Below, piece by piece: positions 16,281-24,605 of a stretch of DNA of 64,000 nt. Each line of letters begins with the position of its first letter. Within the stretch, counting starts at the first letter, position 1. Under the pieces are notes generated by a model. It had not been told where the DNA came from and searched no databases. It saw only the letters and a list, made by a program, of their open reading frames with translations. The stretch spans positions 62,001 through 126,000 of the forward strand of contig JAFUTH010000001.1 of assembly GCA_017484285.1 (NCBI GenBank). Reading direction: 5' to 3'. The DNA is from Treponema sp. (GTDB lineage: Bacteria; Spirochaetota; Spirochaetia; Treponematales; Treponemataceae). The position numbers and the translations under genes are program-made.

Positions 16281-17765
16281 ATGAAAATCTTGATGGTAAG
16301 CGCGGAGGCAGTTCCGTTCGCAAAAACAGGCGGCTTGGCTGACGCAGTTTCGGCTTTGGCAGGAAATCTCTCACTCTTGGGGCATGAAGTCAAAATCGTC
16401 ATGCCTCGTTACTATAAAATCGACCGCAAAAAACTCACGGCTCTTGAAGGTCCCTTAGGCGTTCCCGTGGGAATGGGGCAGGAGTGGACGGAAGTCTACA
16501 AAGCGCCGCTTCCGGGCTTCCCGAAAGTCGAAGTATATTTTTTAGACCACGAAAATTGTTTCGGTCGCGACGGCGTGTACGGCACAAAGGCAGAGCCTGA
16601 TTTCTTCGATAATCCGTACCGATTCAGCCTTTTGTGCCACGGCGCGTTCCAAGTCTGCAACAAAATCCAGTGGTTCCCTGACATCGTGCACGCGCACGAT
16701 TGGAGCGCAGGCCTTGCCCCTGTCCTTTTAAAGCATGTGTGCCGCGCTCAGCCGCAATTCCAGCACACGGCAAGCGTCTACACGATTCACAACATGGGCT
16801 ATCAGGGCGTGTACGGAAAAGAAAAATTCCCCGATTTGGGAATCGACTGGGGCTTGTACTACGGCGCGGGCTTTGAGCGGAACGGCGCGATTAACCACTT
16901 GCAGGCGGGCATTTCTTGTGCCGATATGGTCACGACGGTTTCGCCAACCTATGCGCATGAAATTCAAACGATGGAAGGCGGTTTCGGGCTTGACGGGCTT
17001 TTGCGCGTGCGAAGCGATGTCGTTCGCGGAATCGTAAACGGCGTTGATGTCTCCACATGGAATCCAAAGACCGACAAAGAACTTCCCGCAAATTACTCTG
17101 CCGCAAACATGAAAGGCAAGGCGGAGTGCAAAAAGGCTCTTCAAGAAGCGTTCGGGCTTGAAGTAGACCCCACTATTCCGCTCATCGGCATGGTCGGCCG
17201 CTTGGTGAGCCAAAAAGGAATCGCCGAAGTGTTCGCGCCGACCTACGGCTCAGTCTACAGCATCTGCCGTGACATGCGCGTTCAGTTTGCGATTATCGGA
17301 ACGGGCGAAAAGTGGTGCGAAGACGAAATCAACAACTTGCAGGCAAAACTCCCGAATTTCCGCGCAAAAATCGGATACTCTGAAAGTTTGAGCCATCTTG
17401 TCGAAGCGGGAAGCGACTTCTTCTTAATGCCGTCAGCGTACGAGCCGTGCGGATTGAACCAAATGTATTCAGAATTGTACGGCACGCTCCCGATTGTCCG
17501 CAGAACGGGCGGTTTGGCTGATACGGTCGAAAACTACAATCAGGAGACAGGCGAGGGCACGGGCTTTATGTTCGATTCACTCACACCGGGCGCAATCTAC
17601 GACACGGTGGGCTGGGCTGTGTGGGCGTACTACAACCGCAAAGAGCACATCAAAAAGATGCAGCAAAAGGCTATGGGCAAGGACTTCACTTGGAAGGCAA
17701 GTTGCGAAAAGTATCTTGAGGTGTACAAAGAAGCACTCGCGCGCGGCTGCGGCATTCACGTGTAA
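16281..17765 (+). CDS. glgA: Glycogen (starch) synthase
   Basis: The 494-residue GT5 enzyme transfers glucose from ADP-glucose to a growing alpha-1,4-glucan. The ADP-glucose-binding KTGGLADA motif is at residues 15-22, VHAHDWSAGL near 140 and the C-terminal EPCGLNQMYSE (EX7E) near 390. GGAGG stands eight bases before the ATG. No other glycogen gene is adjacent, so it is a single-gene unit closed by the terminator downstream. Confidence 0.96.
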   Translation: MKILMVSAEAVPFAKTGGLADAVSALAGNLSLLGHEVKIVMPRYYKIDRKKLTALEGPLGVPVGMGQEWTEVYKAPLPGFPKVEVYFLDHENCFGRDGVYGTKAEPDFFDNPYRFSLLCHGAFQVCNKIQWFPDIVHAHDWSAGLAPVLLKHVCRAQPQFQHTASVYTIHNMGYQGVYGKEKFPDLGIDWGLYYGAGFERNGAINHLQAGISCADMVTTVSPTYAHEIQTMEGGFGLDGLLRVRSDVVRGIVNGVDVSTWNPKTDKELPANYSAANMKGKAECKKALQEAFGLEVDPTIPLIGMVGRLVSQKGIAEVFAPTYGSVYSICRDMRVQFAIIGTGEKWCEDEINNLQAKLPNFRAKIGYSESLSHLVEAGSDFFLMPSAYEPCGLNQMYSELYGTLPIVRRTGGLADTVENYNQETGEGTGFMFDSLTPGAIYDTVGWAVWAYYNRKEHIKKMQQKAMGKDFTWKASCEKYLEVYKEALARGCGIHV

Positions 17766-17782
17766 TCAAAAACGATAGCAAC

Positions 17783-17834
17783 ACAGAGCGGCTGCCCACT
17801 TCACCCTTGTCGTACAAGCCGCTCTGTTTCTTTT
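17783..17834 (+). terminator. Intrinsic terminator after glgA
   Basis: An 11-base stem, ACAGAGCGGCT at 17783-17793 and AGCCGCTCTGT at 17817-17827, is followed by TTCTTTT. The loop is 23 bases. Confidence 0.75.
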
Positions 17835-17857
17835 ACGCGCGCCTAGCCCGTGAACGC

Positions 17858-17878
17858 GCCGATTCATGTCCCAGTAGA
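17858..17878. repeat. 21-bp repeat, left copy
   Basis: These 21 bases (beginning GCCGATTCATG) recur exactly and in the same orientation at 22949-22969. This copy directly abuts the stop codon of the AAA-ATPase gene on the minus strand. Confidence 0.9.
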
Positions 17879-19441
17879 CTATTCAATAATCCACTCGGTC
17901 AGTTGCTTTTCCGTACTGGAATAGTTCACGCCGATTTTTATGATTTTGCGTCCGTCATTTTGGTATGCGATGGGGTAGTTTTGATTATTGATTTGTGCGA
18001 TTGCCTCTTTTGCAGAACCGTCCATTTTAAACTCAAAAATATAAATCGTATCTTTTTGCCACACAACGGCATCGCTTCTGCCTTTGCCGTTCTGAACTTC
18101 GCAAAGGACAAATTCACCCATCAGTTTGAAAATGAGCCACACGAACGCCTGACAGTTCAGTTCATACTGCTTTTGATTCGTCTGCTTTGGTGCTGATGCG
18201 AAAATAGTGTTTATTCTCTGCATGAATGCTTCTACCTTGCCGTCACGAAGCTCTTTGATGAAAGTAAGCACCTCGATTTCATCGGTTTTGCCTTCATAGC
18301 CTGCATAGAGCGGCACAAGGTTTTCGTAAAGCCCATAGCGCACCTCGTTGTTAGGAAGACCGAGCGTAAAGCAATCCAGTTCCCGTTCATAGTTTTTTAT
18401 TGTGATATAGCCAGTTTGATACAGCATGGGGAGCACATTTCTTGAGTCAAGCCGATAGTTTTCGATTGTGCGACGACCTACATCAATGTCATTTTCAAGA
18501 GACTCGTAATTGAAGTTTGACTCCCGAATCATCTGAGTTAAAAAAGTAGGCGTGCCTGTCGCGAACCAATAGCTGCCGAAACTCGAATCCGCAAAGGCAT
18601 TCAGCAGGCTGAAGGGATTATACACATCTGTTTTTATATCCTCTGAAAAGTGATAGCCGTCATAATTGTTTTTTAGCTTTGCGATACACGCTTCTTTTGT
18701 GATTCCGTTGTCCTCGCTCAATTTCTCAATTTCTGGAATAAAACATGAATCTAGTTCTTCTTGCGTGATACCGCACACCGCGCAAAAATCCTTGCTTAGC
18801 GAAATGTCGCGCAAATTATTTAAATCGGAGAAGATGCTCACTTTGTCAAAGCGGGTGACTCCCGTAATGAACATAAACCGTATATATTGGTCTTCGCTTT
18901 TCAGATTCCCATAAAATCCTTTTAAAACGGCACGGATTTCATCTTCACGTTTTTTATTCGTGGCATTCTGCAAAAGAGGTTTGTCATATTCATCGACCAA
19001 AACGACGACTTGATTCCCCGTCTTGTCATACGCGGCTTTTATGAGGTTTTTGAATCTGATTGCGATATCTTTTGATGCTGTGTTTCTGCCATACATTCCT
19101 TCAAATTCTGAAAGGGTATCATCAACTTTGGCAATCAGGTCGCCAACGCCAGCATAACTTTTACCAGTAAAATCAAAATAGAGAACCGGGTACTTCTTCC
19201 ATTCTGTTTCTGATTCCGAGATGGCAAGCCCCTCAAATAAATCCTTGCGCCCCTCAAAATAACTTTTCAGCGTAGAGAGAAACAAGGATTTTCCGAAACG
19301 CCGCGGTCGGCTCAGAAAATACCGCGTTGAAGTATGCGAGAGTGTATTGATAAGCGCGGTTTTATCGACATAGACATAGCCTTCTTCACGGAGTTTCTCA
19401 AATGCTTGAATGCCAATCGGCAGTTTTCTTGGTGCACCCAT
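17879..19441 (-). CDS. AAA-ATPase-like protein with C-terminal PD-(D/E)XK nuclease domain
   Basis: This 520-residue protein belongs to the AAA-ATPase_like (PF09820) plus PDDEXK_9 (PF08011) family. The P-loop is SRPRRFGKS (about residues 43-51), the Walker B region reads VLVDEYDKPL (about 146-155), and the nuclease core is GRSDAVVWQ then IFEFKMDG (about 455-480). Members are found in many copies in Bacteroides, Fusobacterium and Treponema genomes and their role is unknown; a mobile or conflict-related role has been suggested by the domain make-up. It is oriented against glgA and lies in lower-GC DNA than its left neighbours. Confidence 0.92.
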   Translation of the reverse strand: MGAPRKLPIGIQAFEKLREEGYVYVDKTALINTLSHTSTRYFLSRPRRFGKSLFLSTLKSYFEGRKDLFEGLAISESETEWKKYPVLYFDFTGKSYAGVGDLIAKVDDTLSEFEGMYGRNTASKDIAIRFKNLIKAAYDKTGNQVVVLVDEYDKPLLQNATNKKREDEIRAVLKGFYGNLKSEDQYIRFMFITGVTRFDKVSIFSDLNNLRDISLSKDFCAVCGITQEELDSCFIPEIEKLSEDNGITKEACIAKLKNNYDGYHFSEDIKTDVYNPFSLLNAFADSSFGSYWFATGTPTFLTQMIRESNFNYESLENDIDVGRRTIENYRLDSRNVLPMLYQTGYITIKNYERELDCFTLGLPNNEVRYGLYENLVPLYAGYEGKTDEIEVLTFIKELRDGKVEAFMQRINTIFASAPKQTNQKQYELNCQAFVWLIFKLMGEFVLCEVQNGKGRSDAVVWQKDTIYIFEFKMDGSAKEAIAQINNQNYPIAYQNDGRKIIKIGVNYSSTEKQLTEWIIE

Positions 19442-19558
19442 ACGTTGAGTATAGCACAGTAAATTCGATATGTCATTGCTTCTGCTCGGTTTAGTATTTG
19501 CAGATTTTTATTTATAGTTGATTTACCCAGTATTTTCCATACTTTTTTACAATATTAA

Positions 19559-19587
19559 TTGATTTTAACCGTCTGACAGACTATAAT
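19559..19587 (+). promoter_or_regulatory. Promoter of the LRR lipoprotein gene, leaderless type
   Basis: TTGATT (19559-19564) and TATAAT (19582-19587) are 17 bases apart. Nine bases, ending in a run of T, separate the -10 box from the ATG at 19597, and there is no Shine-Dalgarno sequence. Confidence 0.75.
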
Positions 19588-19596
19588 TTTTTTACT

Positions 19597-21243
19597 ATGA
19601 AAAAACACTTGCTTTCTGTTATTTCTCTGCTTTCAACAATTAGTATACTTTTCTTTTTTGTCAGCTGTCAGAAAGATGAAGAAGATGTTGAATTATCCTC
19701 AATTTTCGTAAGCACACTCCCAACAAAAATGAATTATGCTTACGGTGACCCGCTTGACCTTTCGGGGATGATTGTAAAAGCAAAATACTCGGACGGCTCA
19801 CAAAAAACAATTGACGGCTGGACTTCTATGCCAAAGCCGTGGTCTAAACTCAACGCATCGGGAACAGTCACAGTGACAATAACGTACGAAGAAAAAACTT
19901 CCGATTTTCAGGTTGTTGTGGCAGCCGAAGGCGAAGAAGTCCCGGCAGAACAGAAAGAAAACATCTACGCAACTGGTGCAACAGCAGCAAGCGTAATCGC
20001 AGACTTGGGTGAAGACGGAGATAACTATGTACATATAACCGGTACGGTAACTTCAGATAATCTTGTTGCTATAAGTGCTGCTGTAAAAGAACAGACTGTT
20101 GGCGTTTCGCTAGATTTTTCCGAAGCAACCTTTACAACCATCCCGAACGATACCTTCAAAGACTGTAAGCAACTTACAGGAATTGTCATACCAGCTTGTG
20201 TAACGAGCATAGGAAATTATGCATTCAATGGGTGTACAGGGCTGAAAACGCTGGAATTGGAGGATGGGGAGAATGAGCTGTCACTAGGATATAATAGTTT
20301 TAATGATTATTGGAATGATAAACAAAAAGGCTTGTTCCGAGATTGCGGGATTGAAACGCTGTATGTGGGAAGAAACATAACATATGAATATAATGACAAA
20401 TCTTCTGACACGAATTTTCAGTATTATGGTTACTCTGCATTTGCAAACATCTCAAGCACGACACTTTCCGTAACAATCGGTCCGAAAGTAACCAGAATAC
20501 AACCATACAGTTTCTATGGTTGTGCAGGTCTTTCAAAAGTGACTATAAACAGTGATATAACTTCTATCGGTAATAATGCCTTCAATGGCTGTGCTATTCT
20601 TGACAGCATAGAAATTCCTGAAACTGTATCAACGATTGGCAACAGTGCATTTGCCAACTGCAAAAAACTGAAAGCAATCACAATACCAGCGAGCGTAACG
20701 AGCATAGAGAACTATGCATTCAACGGGTGTACTGGAATGAAAACGTTGGAACTGGAAGATGGGGAAAATGAGCTATCGCTAGGATATAATAGCTTTAATG
20801 ATTATTGGAATGATAAACAAAAAGGCTTGTTCCGAGATTGCGGGATTGAAACGCTGTATGTGGGAAGAAACATAACATATGAATATAATGACAAATCTTC
20901 TGATACGAATTTTCAGTATTACGGTTACTCTGCATTTGCAAACATTTCAACGCTTACCACCGTTACTATAAACGTTTCCGAAGGTGTATCTGCATTCACC
21001 ATCGGAAAATACGCATTCAAAGGCTGCTCGAACATAAACAGCGCGACATTTAAAACTCCAAAAGGAGAAACTTGGGGGTGGTATACCTCATCATCGGGGA
21101 CTGCTACAACTGGTACAACAGTTGATGTAAGCACCACAACAGCGGCGGCTTCCGTTCTAAAAAATCTAGGCGAAAACTATCTGCATGGAAAGCAGCGGGA
21201 AGTTGTCACGATTGAAGTGCAAGCCCCTGAAGCTACACTGTAA
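19597..21243 (+). CDS. BspA-like leucine-rich-repeat surface lipoprotein with Ig-like domain
   Basis: The 548-residue product has a lipoprotein signal peptide with a lipobox ending FFVSC (Cys about 24), a bacterial Ig-like domain of the Big_3 type (about 32-110, YGDPLDLSGMIVKAKYSDG), and then LRR_5 (BspA/TpLRR) repeats with the units FNGCTGLKTLEL and ANCKKLKAITIPASVTSI. Such proteins mediate adhesion to host and to other bacteria in Treponema denticola and Tannerella. Two blocks of about 89 residues inside it are nearly identical (see repeat entries). The C-terminal 60 residues are not LRR-like. Confidence 0.88.
   Translation: MKKHLLSVISLLSTISILFFFVSCQKDEEDVELSSIFVSTLPTKMNYAYGDPLDLSGMIVKAKYSDGSQKTIDGWTSMPKPWSKLNASGTVTVTITYEEKTSDFQVVVAAEGEEVPAEQKENIYATGATAASVIADLGEDGDNYVHITGTVTSDNLVAISAAVKEQTVGVSLDFSEATFTTIPNDTFKDCKQLTGIVIPACVTSIGNYAFNGCTGLKTLELEDGENELSLGYNSFNDYWNDKQKGLFRDCGIETLYVGRNITYEYNDKSSDTNFQYYGYSAFANISSTTLSVTIGPKVTRIQPYSFYGCAGLSKVTINSDITSIGNNAFNGCAILDSIEIPETVSTIGNSAFANCKKLKAITIPASVTSIENYAFNGCTGMKTLELEDGENELSLGYNSFNDYWNDKQKGLFRDCGIETLYVGRNITYEYNDKSSDTNFQYYGYSAFANISTLTTVTINVSEGVSAFTIGKYAFKGCSNINSATFKTPKGETWGWYTSSSGTATTGTTVDVSTTTAAASVLKNLGENYLHGKQREVVTIEVQAPEATL
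20188..20455 (+). repeat. Internal duplicated LRR block, copy 1
   Basis: This 268-base block is repeated at 20683-20950, exactly 495 bases downstream and in frame. The copies differ at only a small number of positions, most of them synonymous. Confidence 0.9.
20683..20950 (+). repeat. Internal duplicated LRR block, copy 2
   Basis: Second copy of the block at 20188-20455. The DNA between the copies encodes ordinary, diverged LRR units, so the unit that duplicated or was converted contains both. Confidence 0.9.
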
Positions 21244-21262
21244 TAGCCCGAGGAGAGCCTAG

Positions 21263-22909
21263 ATGAAACGCCTTTCTTTTCTGCCTGTTTTAATTTTGTT
21301 TCTCAGCATTCTCTTTGCAGGTTGCAAAATGCAGTCGGACGAAAAAAACAACGAATCTGGAGAAACCTCTCTGACTTCAATCTACATAAGCAAGACCCCG
21401 ACAAAATTAAAATACGTGTACAACGAACAATTAGACCTCGAAGGAATTATCGTAAAAGCAAAATACAGTGACGGCACAGAAAAGACAGTGGACGGCTGGA
21501 GCGCTTCTCCTGCACCCTGGACTAATCTAAACACTCCAGGAACAGTCACCGTCACCATAACATATCAAGAAAAAACGGCGTTTTTCCAAGTCACCGTTGC
21601 AAATCCAACCGAAGTCTCAGCCACGCAATATTTTTGGGGTGTTTGGGTAAAAATGGATGACGGCACGGAATATGAGGTTCTTGATGCAACGGTGGTTAAA
21701 GAAAAAAAATCCTACAAAATTACCGCTTCGGATGAATCTACCCTTACAGTCTCGACGCTCGGCACATTCACAAAAGAAACTGAAAAGGTGATGATTAACA
21801 ATAATATCCCCTATTTCAGAAAGGGTGGCGTGAACTTAGAATATTCGCTTCAACTTGTGAAGTTCACCACCAGTGCCACAAGAGCATCTGTGAATACTTC
21901 ACTCGGCGGAATCAAAGCAATTGCAAATTCAATGAACTACAACGTAAAACAAGAATCTGAAAGTGATAAGAATGGGCTTCTTAGTTTTACTGCGGCAACA
22001 GCAGGTGACATACAGATGGTGACAATCGCAAACGGAGATGACTCGGTGGTAGTACCTGGACTGACCATAAACAACGATGGTGACTTCATGGGAACTGTTG
22101 CCCTTGTAGGAAAAGATGACTATAACCTCAAAATAACGGGCGAAATCAGTGAAGAGCAGAAAGACAACGGATGCCTATATGGAAATGGAGCCAAAACCTA
22201 CAATATGAAAGTTTCAATAACAAACATAAGCAAGAATAAATGCACCTCTTCCATCTGCACGATTAAAGGTAAGGATTCAAATCTGGGTGTAGTTTCTACC
22301 GATCCTCAAAAAGAGAATCTAGTATACACAATCTCGACCCTAACAGAAGGCGCCTCAAAAGATATAAACCTGTCGATTGAATATGGGGATTTATCAACAC
22401 CGTATATTGATACTGGATTAACTGTTACAATCAGTAATCCCTTGACAGGGCAAGAATGGACAGATTTCATTCCGCTGAGGTTCTTTAGAGAAGCAATCCC
22501 GATTACAATTTCTGCAAAGAACCCTGAAAGCAATAAAAACGCTATCCTGAATGGATTCGTGATTTATCCTGACGGCAACAATCAGTATTTTTCGGTAAAA
22601 AATGATTCGAGCAAGACTGTCTACATACCGACTTTTGGCACTGACAAAGAGTATTTGCTTGTATTCAGCGGGGCGATGACATCTACAAATCTCTCCAAGA
22701 GTACGGAAATGTATTATACGGTTAGCCCTTGTTCTTCAACTCCAATATCAGTTGTTGTTCAAGCTGACAAAGACACCCTTGCTGAATATATAAGATTTGG
22801 CGGAGACAACCATTCTGAAGATAACGCATATCCAGTGACGGAAGGCTTTGAAGCGTATCTTACAGAAAGCGCGATAGATTATTATTCAATTCCAGCGGAT
22901 AATTTTTGA
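21263..22909 (+). CDS. Surface lipoprotein with Big_3 domain, C-terminally shortened paralogue
   Basis: The lipobox is ILFAGC (Cys about 21). Residues 33-110 are a Big_3 domain closely similar to that of the previous gene (KAKYSDGTEKTVDGW). Residues 115-540 match the N-terminal half of the 1277-residue lipoprotein at 29508-33341: shared landmarks are NNIPYFRKGGVNLEYSL, FVIYPD with the FGTDKEYLLVFSGA stretch, and YPVTEGFEAYLTESAIDYYS. The relative goes on for about 750 residues with repeat domains, whereas this protein stops a few residues after that point. It has a Shine-Dalgarno sequence (GAGGAG) and follows the LRR gene by 19 bases, so it can be expressed. Confidence 0.8.
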   Translation: MKRLSFLPVLILFLSILFAGCKMQSDEKNNESGETSLTSIYISKTPTKLKYVYNEQLDLEGIIVKAKYSDGTEKTVDGWSASPAPWTNLNTPGTVTVTITYQEKTAFFQVTVANPTEVSATQYFWGVWVKMDDGTEYEVLDATVVKEKKSYKITASDESTLTVSTLGTFTKETEKVMINNNIPYFRKGGVNLEYSLQLVKFTTSATRASVNTSLGGIKAIANSMNYNVKQESESDKNGLLSFTAATAGDIQMVTIANGDDSVVVPGLTINNDGDFMGTVALVGKDDYNLKITGEISEEQKDNGCLYGNGAKTYNMKVSITNISKNKCTSSICTIKGKDSNLGVVSTDPQKENLVYTISTLTEGASKDINLSIEYGDLSTPYIDTGLTVTISNPLTGQEWTDFIPLRFFREAIPITISAKNPESNKNAILNGFVIYPDGNNQYFSVKNDSSKTVYIPTFGTDKEYLLVFSGAMTSTNLSKSTEMYYTVSPCSSTPISVVVQADKDTLAEYIRFGGDNHSEDNAYPVTEGFEAYLTESAIDYYSIPADNF

Positions 22910-22948
22910 ACGTTATAAAGACCAAATTTAGCTATAGCACTTACGTTA

Positions 22949-22969
22949 GCCGATTCATGTCCCAGTAGA
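22949..22969. repeat. 21-bp repeat, right copy
   Basis: Identical to 17858-17878 in sequence and orientation. It starts 39 bases after the stop of the shortened lipoprotein gene. Together the two copies bracket 5.1 kb of lower-GC DNA. Confidence 0.9.
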
Positions 22970-23018
22970 ATTGAAGCACTGCAAAGTCTCCGATAATTCT
23001 CATAAGGAGGAATGCCTT

Positions 23019-23642
23019 ATGGGATTCAAAAAAGTATCCGTGTACGGGTTTTGCATGAACGAATATGTGTTCATGCTTCCCGCAATCCGCTACGTGCTCG
23101 GCGAGATAAAGCCGAGCCTTGTGCTCGCGCTGGACGACATTCGGGAGAACCGTCTTGACTGCGATGTGTTCTGCGTGAACTGCGGGATGTCGTTCTATGA
23201 TTTGGAGCTTGCCTTCACGTTTTTTGATGCGAGTTTCACGGGCAGGCAGAAGCCGACCGTACTCTGCCTGTCTTGGGAGGGCGTGCCGCAAGAAAACCTC
23301 GACATCATGGAGAAATACAAGGCAGACCTTATTATGTTCGACTTAAGAGGCGAAGAAGAATTCGCTTTTTGCCGAAAGGCGTATCATGAGGGAAAGCCGT
23401 TCCGCTCCGAAGGAACGTTCGCCCGCGGCGAGGAGTTCTACTGCGACCGCGTGGACACGTACGGCACGCTCTCAAAAAACCAGAAATACGCGTTCATGTA
23501 CATGATGACGGGACGCACGCAGAAAGAGCTACAGGTTGACTTCGGCTACAACTCGCTCAACACGGCGGCGACGCACTGGCGTGCGGTGCTCACCAAATTT
23601 AGGGTGCGCTCCGTATTTGAGCTGCGGGCGAAATTCAGATAA
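23019..23642 (+). CDS. LuxR-type regulator with degenerate receiver-like N-terminus
   Basis: ATG 23019 is chosen because AAGGAGG sits eight bases upstream; an earlier ATG in frame at 22971 lacks a binding site and would overlap the 21-bp repeat region. The 207-residue product ends in a helix-turn-helix (about 150-205): LSKNQKYAFMYMMTGRTQKE, then NTAATHWRAVLTKF and VRSVFELRAKF, which follows the GerE/LuxR pattern. The N-terminal 120 residues have the alternating strand/helix rhythm of a response-regulator receiver, but the position of the phospho-acceptor Asp reads FCVNCG, so phosphorylation is unlikely. It converges on the lysis module and may control it. Confidence 0.7.
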   Translation: MGFKKVSVYGFCMNEYVFMLPAIRYVLGEIKPSLVLALDDIRENRLDCDVFCVNCGMSFYDLELAFTFFDASFTGRQKPTVLCLSWEGVPQENLDIMEKYKADLIMFDLRGEEEFAFCRKAYHEGKPFRSEGTFARGEEFYCDRVDTYGTLSKNQKYAFMYMMTGRTQKELQVDFGYNSLNTAATHWRAVLTKFRVRSVFELRAKFR

Positions 23643-23648
23643 AAAAAT

Positions 23649-23684
23649 ACGGCACTCGTTTTGAAATTCGAGTGCCGTATTTGA
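23649..23684. terminator. Hairpin terminator between the LuxR gene and the lysis module
   Basis: TACGGCACTCG (23649-23659) pairs with CGAGTGCCGTA (23670-23680) around a ten-base loop. A run of A precedes it and TTTG follows, so it can act on both strands, better for minus-strand transcripts, which gain a T run after the stem. Confidence 0.7.
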
Positions 23685-23779
23685 AAAATTCCCTGCTGTG
23701 CATACGTACGGGAGCAGTAAGAAGCAGATTCATTCCTTACTGTTCTTGTATCCTTTTCTCGCAGGAAACGTGTACGAGA

Positions 23780-23809
23780 ACGGCAATGAAATTTTCATTC
23801 CATTGCCGT
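23780..23809. other. Second hairpin next to the DUF4469 gene
   Basis: ACGGCAATG (23780-23788) pairs with CATTGCCGT (23801-23809). It lies six bases past the stop of the minus-strand gene and could be its terminator, but no T run follows on that strand. A weaker hairpin (CAGTAAG with CTTACTG, 23715-23742) lies between it and the LuxR-side terminator. Confidence 0.5.
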
Positions 23810-23815
23810 GAAATA

Positions 23816-24589
23816 TCAGCTCACGCTAAAAACCGTTGAGAATGTGTTTTCCAACGATTCCTTGTGTGGCTTTGTCTTTGAGCACTGCGTCACCACCTTG
23901 ACCGTGTACGTACCTGAGCAAAGCGGGGGCACAACGCACGCGATTCGGCTCGATGTGTTCACGCCGATTTTCGCGGCTTCGAGCTTGACGCTCTTTTCGT
24001 CGTCCTCGCAGTTCACGAAGTACAAGCCCACGTCGTCATTAGTGCCCGTCACGAGGATGTTCTTACCCGCGATGTCGAGGAAGCCGCCTACCGTGAGCGT
24101 TCCGTCCTCGCCGCTCTCAACGTCGGTCACGGACGTGATTTCGGGCTTTACGCTGTTCCCCTGCGCGATGACGGGCGTGATGTCGGCGGCGAGCTCCTTC
24201 ACGCTCTTGCTGCTTCTGAACGCCACGTCAATCGAGTTCTTCTCTGAGTCGAACGACGACTGTTCGCTCGCAAAGCTCCCCGAAACGCGCGCATAGAATG
24301 TGCCGATTCCGCCGTCAACAATCACGCCGTTGAGCACGCGGTCGATAATCGCGTTGTTCACCACACCCCACACGGAAAGAATCTGCTCCGCCGTGTAGCT
24401 CGTGAGCGTTCCCGTGGCGATGATGTCGTTCGCGATGTTCTCCATCGTGAGCTTGTTGCGGAAAAGCGTTTTCGCGTAATAGCTCGTCATGCCGTCCGCT
24501 TCCTCGCGCATTTTTGCGGGGTAGAGCGCGATGGCAAGTTTTGACGACTCATAGTCCGCACTTGCCTGTGACAATGTGTTGATGTTCAT
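23816..24589 (-). CDS. HU-like DNA-binding / DUF4469 protein
   Basis: The 257-residue protein has an N-terminal HU/IHF-like region (about 1-115; features are TMENIANDIIATGTLTSYTAEQIL and VVNNAIIDRVLNG) and a C-terminal beta-sandwich of DUF4469 type (about 150-255, VGGFLDIAGKNILVTG and SSRIACVVPPLCSGTY). Proteins with this pairing occur in Bacteroidota and spirochaetes and their function is not established; DNA binding or a nucleoid role is inferred from the HU-like fold. GGAG lies before the ATG. It is the last gene of the minus-strand lysis module. Confidence 0.7.
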   Translation of the reverse strand: MNINTLSQASADYESSKLAIALYPAKMREEADGMTSYYAKTLFRNKLTMENIANDIIATGTLTSYTAEQILSVWGVVNNAIIDRVLNGVIVDGGIGTFYARVSGSFASEQSSFDSEKNSIDVAFRSSKSVKELAADITPVIAQGNSVKPEITSVTDVESGEDGTLTVGGFLDIAGKNILVTGTNDDVGLYFVNCEDDEKSVKLEAAKIGVNTSSRIACVVPPLCSGTYTVKVVTQCSKTKPHKESLENTFSTVFSVS

Positions 24590-24605
24590 AAAAACTCCTT
24601 TTTGG

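Noticed and set aside
22941-23291. Minus-strand open frame across the right 21-bp repeat, starting Tyr-Trp-Asp-Met-Asn in its end
   Set aside because: The plus-strand LuxR-type gene has an excellent binding site and HTH motif; the minus frame has neither, and the repeat is better treated as a DNA element.
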